Below, piece by piece: positions 7,753 through 16,117 of a DNA stretch of 55,938 bases. Each line of letters begins with the position of its first letter. Position 1 is the stretch's first letter. This stretch comes from Acidobacteriaceae bacterium (GTDB lineage Bacteria; Acidobacteriota; Terriglobia; Terriglobales; Acidobacteriaceae): NCBI GenBank assembly GCA_030041045.1, contig JASHOQ010000008.1:1-55938 (forward strand), in the 5' to 3' direction. The notes under the pieces were generated by a model. The model had not been told where the DNA came from. It did no database searches and worked only from the letters and a program-made list of their open reading frames with translations. The translations under genes were made by a program, and so were the position numbers.

Positions 7753-10395
7753 TTACTTGGGCGCTCTCGTCTGGGTTTCCGTCTCCCGGGCGCCGCCTTC
7801 GATACTGACGCTATCATCGCGGCTATGGAAAATCAAAGCCTCGCCGGTTACGCGGCCGCGCTCGGGATCGGTCATTTGGGGCGGCGCGTTGGCTGACCCG
7901 GTGAGCACATAATCACCGGTCGAGCCGGTGTAAACCAGCGTGTCGCCGGTGGCGACGCGGCCCTGCGATTGGAGAACCACGTGCCCGGTGGCCGTCATGC
8001 GGTCAACTCCCGCCTGGCTGACGGCTCCCTGCGCCTGGCTGACGGCTCCTTCCGCCTGACTGACGGCTCCTTGTGTTTGGCCGGAGGCTCCTTGCGCCTG
8101 GCCGGCGTTGCCGGGCGCAGGCTGGCGCGAGCCCGGCATGAGCAGCAACTCCACCTGGTCAGATGTGGAGGTCGCCGTGCTTGTCTCAGCCGTGACCCTG
8201 TGCAGGACGCCGCTCTGCATGACGGCGCGATGCTCCGCGTCAGAGTAAGCAAAGGCGCCGCCGCGCACACGAATCACCGCCGGCGCGGAGGTTTTCGCGC
8301 TCGCTCCCTGGGCCGCGTTTTGGCCGGCGCCCGCGCCGGGCTTCGCTTCGGACTGATCGCCCGCGGGCGCGATGGCGGATTCTGCCGATAGCAGCACGGC
8401 GACAACCGGATCGGCGGCGCTCGCGGTCTGCGCGGTGAGCATCTGCCGCTGGCGGTCGAGCACGATTAGCGGCGCGCTGATGGAGTTTGCCAATTGCCAC
8501 AGGCGCGCGTGCCCGCGGAAGGCGGCGGTTCCGGTGGACTGATTCATCTCCGCCTCAGACGCGACGATGTGCGTGGGCGCGCGCGCGCCGAGAGACGCAG
8601 CGCTTGCCTCGCCCGCGTCCGCCGTCGACTGATCGCCGGGCGAGAAATACGTTGCCTTCACGTTGCCGTGCGCAAAGGCCTGGTTCGACTGGCGCGTGAT
8701 ATCGATCTTGTCCGCGGAGATCTGCGATTGCCCGCTCTCGATGCGCGGGCTTTCTGTCAGATGCAGCCACTGGCCCACATCCTCATACACGGCCTTGCCC
8801 GCCCAGGCTTGAATGGGCGCGGCAAAGCGCGCGCCCGGAGCGGGTGTCTCTGTGAGCACAACGTGGCCGGTGAGCACGGCCGACTCGAACTGCGCTCCGC
8901 TCGCGCTTGCGCCGGCCGCGCGCGCCCCGGTTGCGGGCGGAGCGAACTGCGCCTCCAGATGGTCGCCCGCCGCGGTCTCACCGGCGCCGGTGGCCGCAGT
9001 TTGCTCCATGCCGGCGTGACCCGCTCCGGTGACGTGCTTCAGCTCCGAGCCGTTGGCAAACTCGCCGTCGAGTTCGTCGGCCGTCAATCGCGAGCGCGCG
9101 ATGGCGCCGTCTCCGCGCTGGCTGGTTCCGGTAACCACCACGCCGCCGAAGCCGTGAATCGTGGCCGGTTCCACTCTTCCCTGGCCCGCTTTTCCCCGGT
9201 CCACCTTTCCTTCGTTGGTGCGGCCTGGCGCCGAACCGGCTGCGCGAAACTCAATGTCCGCGACCGGCGAGCGCCAGGTGCGGCTCACGCGCGCGGGCGC
9301 GGATTGAGAGCCCGCGGCGCCGAGAATGGTCTGCCGGCTTTCGAACTCCACGCCGCGCTCCAGATGCGCATGGCGCAGCTCGCCCTGGGGCGTGAATTCG
9401 AGCTCCATGGTGGGCGAGGCGCCGTGCACGGTGCGTCCGCCGCTCGCCGAATCCATGGTCACGCCGCCCTCGAGATGCCCGTGCCGCGGCTGATTGCTCT
9501 CGTCGAAATCCATGGCGCCCGTGGGCGCGGCCAGATGGTTTCCGCCGGCCGTGGTGAGAGTAAATCCATCGGTCGCTTCCAGGCGCACCGCGCTGCCGTC
9601 GCTGCGAAAGAGAATCTGCGCCCCGTGCGCGGTCGCGTGCCCGCCGCGATAGTCGGCCGAGGCTTCGCGCAGATTGCAGAGATTCTCGTCGCGTTCAAAG
9701 GAGGCGCGATCGGCGTGAATCTCCACCGGCTGGCCGGCCTGGCCGCGCCGCGTGGTCAGCTCCACCGCGTGCTCCAGCACCAGAAATCCCTGGATGGAGT
9801 CGTACATGGCGCCCACCGCGCTGCCGCTGCCGTGGCCTGAGGAAAAATCCACCTTCTCCGCGGTGGTGAGCACTTCGCTCTTTTGGTCGAAGGTGATGCC
9901 GCTGGTCTTTACGTGAATCTGGTTCGCGGGCGGCTGCGCGGCGGGCGCAGCCTTGCCGTTGGCCGGGAGCGCATTCCCGTTTGCGGGCTGGGAGCCCGCG
10001 GCGGCAGGCCGCATCAGCGTCATCTCCACCGGTCCGGACGCCGTGGCCGTGCCGTCTTTCTGGTCATACTCGAATTCGTCGCCCTGAATGCGGTCCACGC
10101 GGCTGCCATCGGCGCCGTAGAGCTCAATCTCCACATCGTGCAACTGGGCCATGTTGCTCTTGAGCTGCACAACTTTGGAAGCGTGAATTTTGAACAGGGT
10201 ATGCCCGCCGTGCGCCTGCGTGTAAGTGACGCCGTTCGCTTCCTGCTCAATGTCGATGCCGAGCCGCTTGGGAATATCGCGGCGATTGAACGGGCTGCGG
10301 AAGCGGCCGATGGCGAGGAATGCGCCCAGCGCAACCACCAGCAGCACGCCGCTGACGAGCACCAGCGTCCGGATTCGCTCGATGGTCAAGCGCAC
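7753..10395 (-). CDS. LptC-LptA-type LPS transport fusion protein (OstA repeats)
   Basis: This very long protein of 880 residues starts with one membrane anchor (RTLVLVSGVLLVVALGAFLAI). It is followed by an LptC-like segment (TLFKIHASKVVQLKSNMAQLHDVEIELYG) and then many LptA/OstA-type beta-jellyroll repeats, of the form D.I.. ATGHV.... A final repeat reads MTATGHVVLQSQGRVATGDTL and GEALIFH. In E. coli LptC and LptA are separate proteins of under 200 residues each; here one chain could form much of the periplasmic bridge. The start is the GTG at 10395, directly behind the stop of the upstream gene. Residues about 762-792 are a 7-residue tandem repeat (AVSQAQG-like, 21-bp DNA unit at about 8018-8110). 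An LptD-like role seems unlikely because there is no barrel domain. Confidence 0.85.
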   Translation of the reverse strand: MRLTIERIRTLVLVSGVLLVVALGAFLAIGRFRSPFNRRDIPKRLGIDIEQEANGVTYTQAHGGHTLFKIHASKVVQLKSNMAQLHDVEIELYGADGSRVDRIQGDEFEYDQKDGTATASGPVEMTLMRPAAAGSQPANGNALPANGKAAPAAQPPANQIHVKTSGITFDQKSEVLTTAEKVDFSSGHGSGSAVGAMYDSIQGFLVLEHAVELTTRRGQAGQPVEIHADRASFERDENLCNLREASADYRGGHATAHGAQILFRSDGSAVRLEATDGFTLTTAGGNHLAAPTGAMDFDESNQPRHGHLEGGVTMDSASGGRTVHGASPTMELEFTPQGELRHAHLERGVEFESRQTILGAAGSQSAPARVSRTWRSPVADIEFRAAGSAPGRTNEGKVDRGKAGQGRVEPATIHGFGGVVVTGTSQRGDGAIARSRLTADELDGEFANGSELKHVTGAGHAGMEQTAATGAGETAAGDHLEAQFAPPATGARAAGASASGAQFESAVLTGHVVLTETPAPGARFAAPIQAWAGKAVYEDVGQWLHLTESPRIESGQSQISADKIDITRQSNQAFAHGNVKATYFSPGDQSTADAGEASAASLGARAPTHIVASEAEMNQSTGTAAFRGHARLWQLANSISAPLIVLDRQRQMLTAQTASAADPVVAVLLSAESAIAPAGDQSEAKPGAGAGQNAAQGASAKTSAPAVIRVRGGAFAYSDAEHRAVMQSGVLHRVTAETSTATSTSDQVELLLMPGSRQPAPGNAGQAQGASGQTQGAVSQAEGAVSQAQGAVSQAGVDRMTATGHVVLQSQGRVATGDTLVYTGSTGDYVLTGSANAPPQMTDPERGRVTGEALIFHSRDDSVSIEGGARETETQTRAPK
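8018..8110 (-). repeat. 21-bp coding tandem repeat in the LptC/LptA fusion
   Basis: About four imperfect copies of a 21-bp unit run through the coding strand and encode Q-A-x-G-A-V-S heptads. Copy number could vary by slippage without breaking the frame. Confidence 0.75.
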
Positions 10396-10396
10396 C

Positions 10397-11008
10397 TTAA
10401 TTCGTCATCCCCAGCCGGCCGGCGAGCCGCGCGGCAAGACTTTCGCCCAGCTCGCTCCACAACAGGCGAGCCGTTGCTCCCGATTCCTTCTCGATCGCGG
10501 CGGTCAGCTCCACCAGCCGGCGCACGTTCTCTTCCACGTGCCGCGCGCCCACAGCGCCAAGATCGACGCCCTCCTCGAGAAACGGCGCGTCCGGACCAAA
10601 GTCGACTTTGATGTGACCCTCCTGCTCGTACGCGCCATCGTCATAGAGCGGCCCGAAGCCGGTGACGCGCACCAGGCGCGGCTCGCGTACCCAGCGAGGG
10701 TCTGGAACCGCGGAGGTTTCCAGCTCCCACAAACTCCATTCGATTTGAAACTCGTAGGCGTAGTCCTCGTGCAGCAGCTCGAGCGCCTCTTCGACCGCCT
10801 GGCTTGGCTCAACTCCCCGCTCGCCGTGCCCGTACACGCGCTGAAACACCGGCGCCTCACTCCAGCTGACCGGCCATACCGTGGCCGCATAGACGCGCCC
10901 TTCGCCGCCGTGCGCGGCAAACGCGCCCAGCACCGCCGCCAGCTTGTCGGCGAGTGCAGCCAGGCGCAGATTCGGGTACCACAGACTCAGATAAAGCGTG
11001 TCCGCCAT
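10397..11008 (-). CDS. Conserved hypothetical protein upstream of lptCA
   Basis: I do not recognise this 203-residue protein. The start chosen is the ATG giving MADTLYLSLWYPNLRLAAL; the open frame continues to 11158 but that part is Arg-rich and looks non-coding. There is no signal peptide or membrane segment. The sequence has a mix of acidic helices and W/Y-rich strands (AATVWPVSWSEAPVFQRVYG, YEFQIEWSLWELE), suggesting a soluble cytoplasmic alpha/beta protein. Its stop lies 1 bp before the start of the lptC-lptA fusion, so the two genes are very likely translated from one message. A link to LPS transport is inference from that position only. Confidence 0.7.
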   Translation of the reverse strand: MADTLYLSLWYPNLRLAALADKLAAVLGAFAAHGGEGRVYAATVWPVSWSEAPVFQRVYGHGERGVEPSQAVEEALELLHEDYAYEFQIEWSLWELETSAVPDPRWVREPRLVRVTGFGPLYDDGAYEQEGHIKVDFGPDAPFLEEGVDLGAVGARHVEENVRRLVELTAAIEKESGATARLLWSELGESLAARLAGRLGMTN

Positions 11009-11137
11009 CACTCTCGATTTTAGACGCGCGAGCGCAGCAGGCAGATATTCTCGCTTGCCGCGAGCGCGATCTCTGCCCCTCGCCGCGCCGGAACGCTGAA
11101 GGGCGCGAGCGCCGGTGACGGCTTGTACACTCATTCC

Positions 11138-12178
11138 ATGAAAAAGCGCGCTGCGCATTTCCTCCGTTTCCTGGCCGTTGTGGCTCTCGCCCCGCTCACC
11201 GCGGCAGCGCAGCCGGGCCGGCAGCAGATTGCCGATCTCGGCGTCTGCAAGCTGGTAAGCGGAAAACTGATCGAGAACTGCCGCGTGGGGTACCGCGCCT
11301 GGGGCACGCTCAATGCCGAGCGCTCGAACGCTGTGCTCTTTCCCACCTGGTTTGCCGGCGTGAGCGCCAACCTGGCCGACGCCATCAAGCCGGAAGGGCT
11401 GGTTGATCCGACGAGGTATTTCGTGGTCGCCGTGGACGCGCTCGGCGACGGTGTGTCGTCTTCGCCCTCGAATTCAGCCGCGCAGCAGGGGCCGGATTTT
11501 CCGGCGATTTCTATTCAGGACATGGTGAACGCCGAGTATCGCCTGGCGACCGAGACGCTCGGCTTGAAGCACTTGCACGCGGTGATGGGCATCTCCATGG
11601 GCGGCATCCAGACGTTCGAGTGGATGGTCGATTATCCCCAGTTCATGGATGAGGCGATTCCCATTGTCGGCTCGCCGCGTCCCGACAGCCGCGACCTGCT
11701 GCTCTACCGCACCGACGAAGACGCGGTGAGGTCCGATCCGGAGTGGGACCAGGGCCGCTATGCGAAACCGATCGCAGCGCCCGTGGCCGAGCTGATTTGG
11801 CAAATGAACCTGGCTACGCCTGCCAACTACGCGCGCACGCACACGGTGGGGCAATTCGAGTCAGAGTATCAAAAGGGAATCGCAAGCGGCATCCGGCCGT
11901 TCGACGCCAACGACTGGCTGGCGCAAATAGACGCTGTTATTCATCACGACATCAGCCACGGCGGGACGATGGAAGACGCGGCCAAACGCGTGAAGGCACG
12001 GGTGCTGGTGGTGAATGCGGCCCAGGACCACATGGTGAATCCCAAACCCGCGCTCGATTTTGCCGTGCTCCTGGGTGCGAAGACGTTCGTGCTTGAGGGC
12101 GACTGCGGCCATGTGGCCACGGGTTGCGAGGCGGCAAAGCTGGATCCGGTGGTGCGGGCGTTTCTCGACGGGCAATGA
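11138..12178 (+). CDS. Secreted alpha/beta hydrolase of the MetX (homoserine acetyltransferase-like) family
   Basis: This is a 346-residue alpha/beta hydrolase. It begins with a signal peptide (MKKRAAHFLRFLAVVALAPLTAAAQ), so the enzyme is exported, unlike true homoserine acetyltransferase. The nucleophile elbow is GISMGG, the acid is likely D in NAAQDHMV and the histidine is in GDCGH near the C-terminus. The CRVGYRAWGTLN start and MGGIQTFEWMVDYP segment are typical of the MetX-like family. A role in methionine synthesis is unlikely because of the signal peptide; a periplasmic acyl or ester hydrolase is more plausible. The start is the ATG at 11138. It is convergent with glyS, and an octamer tandem repeat fills the gap. 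Confidence 0.85.
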   Translation: MKKRAAHFLRFLAVVALAPLTAAAQPGRQQIADLGVCKLVSGKLIENCRVGYRAWGTLNAERSNAVLFPTWFAGVSANLADAIKPEGLVDPTRYFVVAVDALGDGVSSSPSNSAAQQGPDFPAISIQDMVNAEYRLATETLGLKHLHAVMGISMGGIQTFEWMVDYPQFMDEAIPIVGSPRPDSRDLLLYRTDEDAVRSDPEWDQGRYAKPIAAPVAELIWQMNLATPANYARTHTVGQFESEYQKGIASGIRPFDANDWLAQIDAVIHHDISHGGTMEDAAKRVKARVLVVNAAQDHMVNPKPALDFAVLLGAKTFVLEGDCGHVATGCEAAKLDPVVRAFLDGQ

Positions 12179-12188
12179 GCATGGACGG

Positions 12189-12216
12189 GAGCAAGTCAGC
12201 GAGTCAGCAAGTCGGC
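12189..12216. repeat. Octamer tandem repeat between convergent genes
   Basis: Three to four copies of an 8-bp unit (AGTCAGCG / AGTCAGCA / AGTCGGCG) lie in the gap between the MetX-like gene and the glyS stop. It is the same unit as in argS and at 54797-54915. Confidence 0.8.
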
Positions 12217-12259
12217 GAAAGCGACAGAGACGCCAATCGAAGACGCCTTCGATGGAAAA

Positions 12260-14371
12260 TTACGCGGCCACGATCTCGCTGAAGTCGGCGATGGTGGAGA
12301 AGTTGCGCAAGATGGCGCTGATGAGGGCGAGATTGGCGCCGCGCGTTCCGGGATCGGGATCGAGGACCATCACCTTGTCGAAGAACTTGTCCACGGCGGG
12401 CCGCAGCGTGGCGATGAGGGCGAGGGCCTGAACGTAATTGCGCTGCTCGCGGAGCTGGGCAACTTTTTCCGCGAGCGATTGGATTGCGCTTCTCAAGTTC
12501 TTCGCTTCATCCGCTCTGATATCAGCCCAATTTCCGTGAGCGTACCCCTTTTCTTCCGCCTGGCGGAGAATGTTCTTGATGCGCTTGAAGGCGGCCGAGA
12601 CGGCGAGAAAGTCTTCGGAGCCGCGCGCCGCCGTAAGCGCCTCGGCGCGGGCGATGGCATCGCGCACATCGTCGGCGCCGGCGGCGAGCACGGCGTTGAC
12701 CACGTCGTAGGCGAAGCCGCGGACATCTTTGAGGTAGAAATGGAGCCGCTCGCGGAGAAACTCCGCAACCTGATCGTGATTCTGGCCCTCGCCGGCGGCA
12801 CGCAGAACATCGCTCAGCGAGAGCGGCAGCTCCGACTCCGCAAGAATCTTCACGACGGCATTCGCGGACCGGCGCAGCGCGAAGGGGTCCTTCGAGCCAG
12901 TGGGCGCCATGCCGATGCCGAACATGGCGACGATGGTTTGCATGCGGTCCGCGAGGCCGAGGAGCTGGCCCTCGACGGAGACCGGAATTGCGTCCTCGGT
13001 CGATGCAGGGGCGTATTGCTCGTAGATGGCGAGAGCCACGCGCTCGCCCAAGCCCTGCGCACGGGCGTAAAGGCCCCCGATGATTCCCTGCAGTTCAGTG
13101 AACTCCTTGACAAGCTCCGCCGTGAGATCGGTCTTGGCCAGCTTTACCGCTGCCAAAAGTGCGCTACGATCGAAATGAGGGAGGTCGTTTGCCTCGACGG
13201 CTCCAAGCATCGCACCAATTCGACTTAGGTAACCGGCTAAATTCTCAGCGATGCGGAGATTCTCCTCAGTCTTCCACGCATAACTGCCGAGCTCCTTTTG
13301 GAAGGTGACGTTCTTCAGGCTCTCCACGCGATCGACGAGCGGCGTTTTCTGGTCGAAGTCCCAGAAAAAGCGCGCATCCTTGAAGCGCGCGCGCAGCTCG
13401 CGCTCGTTGCCGTGGCGGATGATGGCCGCGCCCTGTTCATCCACCTGCGTGTTGAGCACGGCAAGAAAATGCGGCGCCAGCTTTCCCTGCGGGTCCTCGA
13501 CGGCGAAATACTTCTGGTGGTCGCGCATCACCGTGACGAGCACTTCCTCGGGCAAGGCGAGGTATTCGGACTCAAAGCCGCCGAGAATCACGCTGGGCCA
13601 CTCGGTGAGGTGGGTGACGGTTTCGACCAGCGCCTCATCTTCGCGCCAGCGCGCGCCCGGCACCGTGCGCGTGGCCGCGTCGAGCGCCTTGCGAATGATC
13701 TCGCGCCGCTCGGCCACGTGGGGAATCACGAAGGCGCCGCGCAGATTCTTGGAGTAGCTGCGTGGCTGGTCGATGACGACGGGTTCGGCGCCGTGCAGCA
13801 CGCGATGGCCGCGGCTGGCGCGGCCCGCGGCGATGCCGGCGATCTCAAGCGGGACAATTTCGGAATCGAGGAGCGCGACCACCCAGCGGATGGGGCGAAC
13901 GAAACGCTCGGGCTTACCGGCACGCCAGTACATGTTTTTGGGCCAGTAAAGGGCCAGCGCTTCTTTTGGCAATTCTGCGGCGAGCAACTGCGTCGCGCTT
14001 ACTCCCTGACGCTTGACGCTGACTGCAACGTACTCGCCCTTGGGAGTGGTGAGTTTTTCGAGGGCGGCAACGGCCACGCCGGCTTTCTTGGCGAAGGCCT
14101 CGGCGGCAGCGGTCGGCGCGCCGTCTTTGAAGGCCACTTTCCACGAGGGACCGGTCAACTGCTCCTCGGTATCAGCCTGTTTTTCGAGCACGCCCTCGGC
14201 GAGTACCGCCAACCGGCGCGGCGTGGAGTGCGTCGACAGCTTCGCGTCCGGCGCAAGCAACCGCGCGCGCGTGAGAAGATCGTTGACGCGCTTGCCCAGC
14301 TCGGCCTCAGCCGAGGCGATCATGCGCGCGGGAACTTCTTCGAGGCCGATTTCCAGTAGAAAGTCAGACAT
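12260..14371 (-). CDS. glyS: Glycyl-tRNA synthetase beta subunit
   Basis: This is the beta subunit of the bacterial alpha2-beta2 glycyl-tRNA synthetase, which recognises tRNA-Gly and carries anticodon and HD-like domains. The 703-residue product is near the family length. Characteristic segments are DFLLEIGLEEVPARMI at the N-terminus, YWPKNMYWRAGKPERFVRPIRWVVALLD, the TVMRDHQKYFAVEDPQGKLAPHF core, and the PFALRRSANAVVKI C-terminal helical region. It lies downstream of glyQ on the same strand. The two are separated by 142 bp consisting almost entirely of 7-bp tandem repeats, instead of the usual tight coupling. Confidence 0.96.
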   Translation of the reverse strand: MSDFLLEIGLEEVPARMIASAEAELGKRVNDLLTRARLLAPDAKLSTHSTPRRLAVLAEGVLEKQADTEEQLTGPSWKVAFKDGAPTAAAEAFAKKAGVAVAALEKLTTPKGEYVAVSVKRQGVSATQLLAAELPKEALALYWPKNMYWRAGKPERFVRPIRWVVALLDSEIVPLEIAGIAAGRASRGHRVLHGAEPVVIDQPRSYSKNLRGAFVIPHVAERREIIRKALDAATRTVPGARWREDEALVETVTHLTEWPSVILGGFESEYLALPEEVLVTVMRDHQKYFAVEDPQGKLAPHFLAVLNTQVDEQGAAIIRHGNERELRARFKDARFFWDFDQKTPLVDRVESLKNVTFQKELGSYAWKTEENLRIAENLAGYLSRIGAMLGAVEANDLPHFDRSALLAAVKLAKTDLTAELVKEFTELQGIIGGLYARAQGLGERVALAIYEQYAPASTEDAIPVSVEGQLLGLADRMQTIVAMFGIGMAPTGSKDPFALRRSANAVVKILAESELPLSLSDVLRAAGEGQNHDQVAEFLRERLHFYLKDVRGFAYDVVNAVLAAGADDVRDAIARAEALTAARGSEDFLAVSAAFKRIKNILRQAEEKGYAHGNWADIRADEAKNLRSAIQSLAEKVAQLREQRNYVQALALIATLRPAVDKFFDKVMVLDPDPGTRGANLALISAILRNFSTIADFSEIVAA

Positions 14372-14382
14372 AGTTGCTTTCA

Positions 14383-14471
14383 GTGGACAGTGAACAGTGG
14401 ACAGTGAACAGTGAACAGTGGACAGTGCACAGTCGTCAGTGGACAGTGGTCAGTGGTCAGTGGTCAGTGAT
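14383..14471. repeat. Heptamer tandem repeat between glyQ and glyS
   Basis: About twelve copies of a 7-bp unit related to CAGTGGA, with variants CAGTGAA and CAGTGGT, fill most of the glyQ-glyS gap. Confidence 0.85.
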
Positions 14472-14513
14472 CACGCATCTTGCTTCCGCCAAATCAGCTG
14501 ACGCGCTAACTCG

Positions 14514-15545
14514 CTAACTTGCTAGCTTGCTGACTTGCTGTTGTTGCGCCCACGCTTTGGCCACGCCCACGGCCAGGTTGCGAATGCGCGCGATGACGCC
14601 TACGCGCTCGGTAACGCTGATGGCGCCGCGGGCATCGAGAAGGTTGAAAAGGTTCGAGCATTTGAGCGCCAGCTCGTAGGTCGGCAAGAGCGGGAATCTT
14701 TTCTTTTCTTTTGACCCCGCGTGCTCGTCGGCCAGCAATTTGTTGGCTTTTTCGAGCAGCGCCTGCGCTTCGGCCTCATACGAGTTGAAGTGTTCCCAGA
14801 GGCGCTGCACGTCGGCCATCTCGAAGTTGTAGACAGAGAACTGCAGCTCCTCGGCCAGGCGCACATCGCCGTAGGTGACTACCTCGCCGGTCTCCGACCC
14901 CAGCGACAAAGACCTGTCGCCGGGGGCCCCCGGTGTGTCGGGATCGCGCGCCCATACGATGTCGTAGATGGAAGCGGCGTCCTGCAGGTACTTGGCGATG
15001 CGCTCCATGCCGTAGGTGAGCTCGGCGCAGATGGGGTCGAGGTCCTGCCCGCCGCACTGCTGAAAGTAAGTGAACTGGGTGATCTCGAGGCCGTCGAGCA
15101 TCACCTGCCAGCCCACGCCCCACGCGCCGCCGGCCGGCCACTCCCAGTTGTCTTCTTCGAATTTGAGGTCGTGCTTTTTGAGGTCGATGCCCAGCGCCTC
15201 GAGCGACTGGAGGTAGAGCTCCTGCACATCGTCGGGCGGCGGTTTGAGGATGAGCTGGAACTGCGTGTGCTTATAGAGCCGGTTGGGATTCTCGCCGTAG
15301 CGGCCGTCGGCGGGCCGGCGCGAGGGCTGCGCGTAGCCCACTTTGTAGGGCCTGGGGCCGAGCACGCGCAGAAAGGTTTCCGGGCACATGGTGCCGGCGC
15401 CGACTTCGAGGTCGTAGGGTTGCTGGATGACGCAGCCGCGCTGGGCCCAGAAGGCCTGCAGGCGGAAGAGCAAATCCTGAAAGGTGAGCGCGGAGGGCTT
15501 CAATGCTTGCGTTGGTTGGAGCGGCGCGGATTGGGCAGCGGGCAC
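14514..15545 (-). CDS. glyQ: Glycyl-tRNA synthetase alpha subunit with repeat-derived insertion and tail
   Basis: This catalytic subunit forms glycyl-adenylate. The class II core is clear: [39 protein letters not shown], the [19 protein letters not shown] motif and [20 protein letters not shown]. The start is the GTG at 15545. At 343 residues it is about 40 residues longer than usual. Between VWA and VTYGDV, where homologues have a loop of a few residues, there is a longer loop (about residues 200-220) that contains a REP-C palindrome (14898-14933). The last residues, [10 protein letters not shown], are translated from the octamer tandem repeat (about 14504-14540). Catalytic motifs are intact, so the enzyme should be functional. 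Confidence 0.96.
   Translation of the reverse strand: MPAAQSAPLQPTQALKPSALTFQDLLFRLQAFWAQRGCVIQQPYDLEVGAGTMCPETFLRVLGPRPYKVGYAQPSRRPADGRYGENPNRLYKHTQFQLILKPPPDDVQELYLQSLEALGIDLKKHDLKFEEDNWEWPAGGAWGVGWQVMLDGLEITQFTYFQQCGGQDLDPICAELTYGMERIAKYLQDAASIYDIVWARDPDTPGAPGDRSLSLGSETGEVVTYGDVRLAEELQFSVYNFEMADVQRLWEHFNSYEAEAQALLEKANKLLADEHAGSKEKKRFPLLPTYELALKCSNLFNLLDARGAISVTERVGVIARIRNLAVGVAKAWAQQQQVSKLAS
14898..14933. repeat. REP-C palindrome inside glyQ
   Basis: The sequence CCCCAGCGAC-loop-GTCGCCGGGG followed by GCCCCCGG matches, with a few changes, the REP-C copies at about 20071-20106 and 43765-43800. It is read in frame. Confidence 0.7.
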
Positions 15546-15611
15546 GGGCGGATCTCTTTCATCGGGACTAAGGGTTGATTTTAGCAGCCCACGTCTGCCG
15601 CCCTGAATGAT

Positions 15612-15836
15612 TTACTCGGCCTCGAACAACGACTTGGCAAGCCCCGATTGGCGGACGATGCTCTGGAGCGTCCCGCGCTTGAGTGGGTCATGGAGTGGTA
15701 CGGGCACAGTGACTGTGCTCTCTTCCGTTTTCAATTGCATGATCCGATGGCTGCCACGTTGTCGCACGGCGACGAATCCATGCTTTTCGAGAATCTTGCA
15801 GACCTCCGAGCCCGAGAGGACTCGCAGTCTACCCAA
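15612..15836 (-). CDS. hicA: HicA-type mRNA interferase toxin
   Basis: This 74-residue toxin has a double-stranded-RNA-binding-like fold (YcfA/HicA). The pattern LSGSEVCKILEKHGFVAVRQRGSH with catalytic His30, followed by TVTVPVPLHDPLKRGTLQSIVRQ, is diagnostic. It would cleave mRNA when freed from its partner. Its start appears to be a TTG that overlaps the end of the hicB frame by 8 nt, so the two are translationally coupled with antitoxin first. Both genes are intact. Confidence 0.9.
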   Translation of the reverse strand: MGRLRVLSGSEVCKILEKHGFVAVRQRGSHRIMQLKTEESTVTVPVPLHDPLKRGTLQSIVRQSGLAKSLFEAE

Positions 15837-16056
15837 CGGGCACCTCGACTTGCGTAACGAAGACCTCGTTGTGCAGGCGCCGTGCGATTTCGGAAGGAGA
15901 AGCAGTCTCGAAGAACAGCGTCAGGGCCTCGACGAGATTGGCGCGCGCCTCCTCGATGGTTGCACCCTGGCTCGCGATATCGAGTTCCGGGCACAAAGCG
16001 ACGAAGCCATCGTCCTCGCGCTCGATAATCGCCGTCATTCGATGTGGGCTGGGCAT
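15829..16056 (-). CDS. hicB: HicB-type antitoxin
   Basis: This 75-residue antitoxin has a partial RNase H-like fold. The motif ERE-DDGFVALCPELDIASQGATIEEARANLVEALTLFF is typical of the HicB/UPF0150 family. It would neutralise HicA and autorepress, although no separate DNA-binding domain is visible in this short version. It is encoded first and overlaps hicA by 8 nt. The ATG at 16056 is used; a second ATG six codons later is possible. Confidence 0.9.
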   Translation of the reverse strand: MPSPHRMTAIIEREDDGFVALCPELDIASQGATIEEARANLVEALTLFFETASPSEIARRLHNEVFVTQVEVPVG

Positions 16057-16117
16057 AGTTGGATTCTACGCCACCTTGCGGATTCCTCGGATCTCAGGCG
16101 GGGGCCCGGATAGTCCT

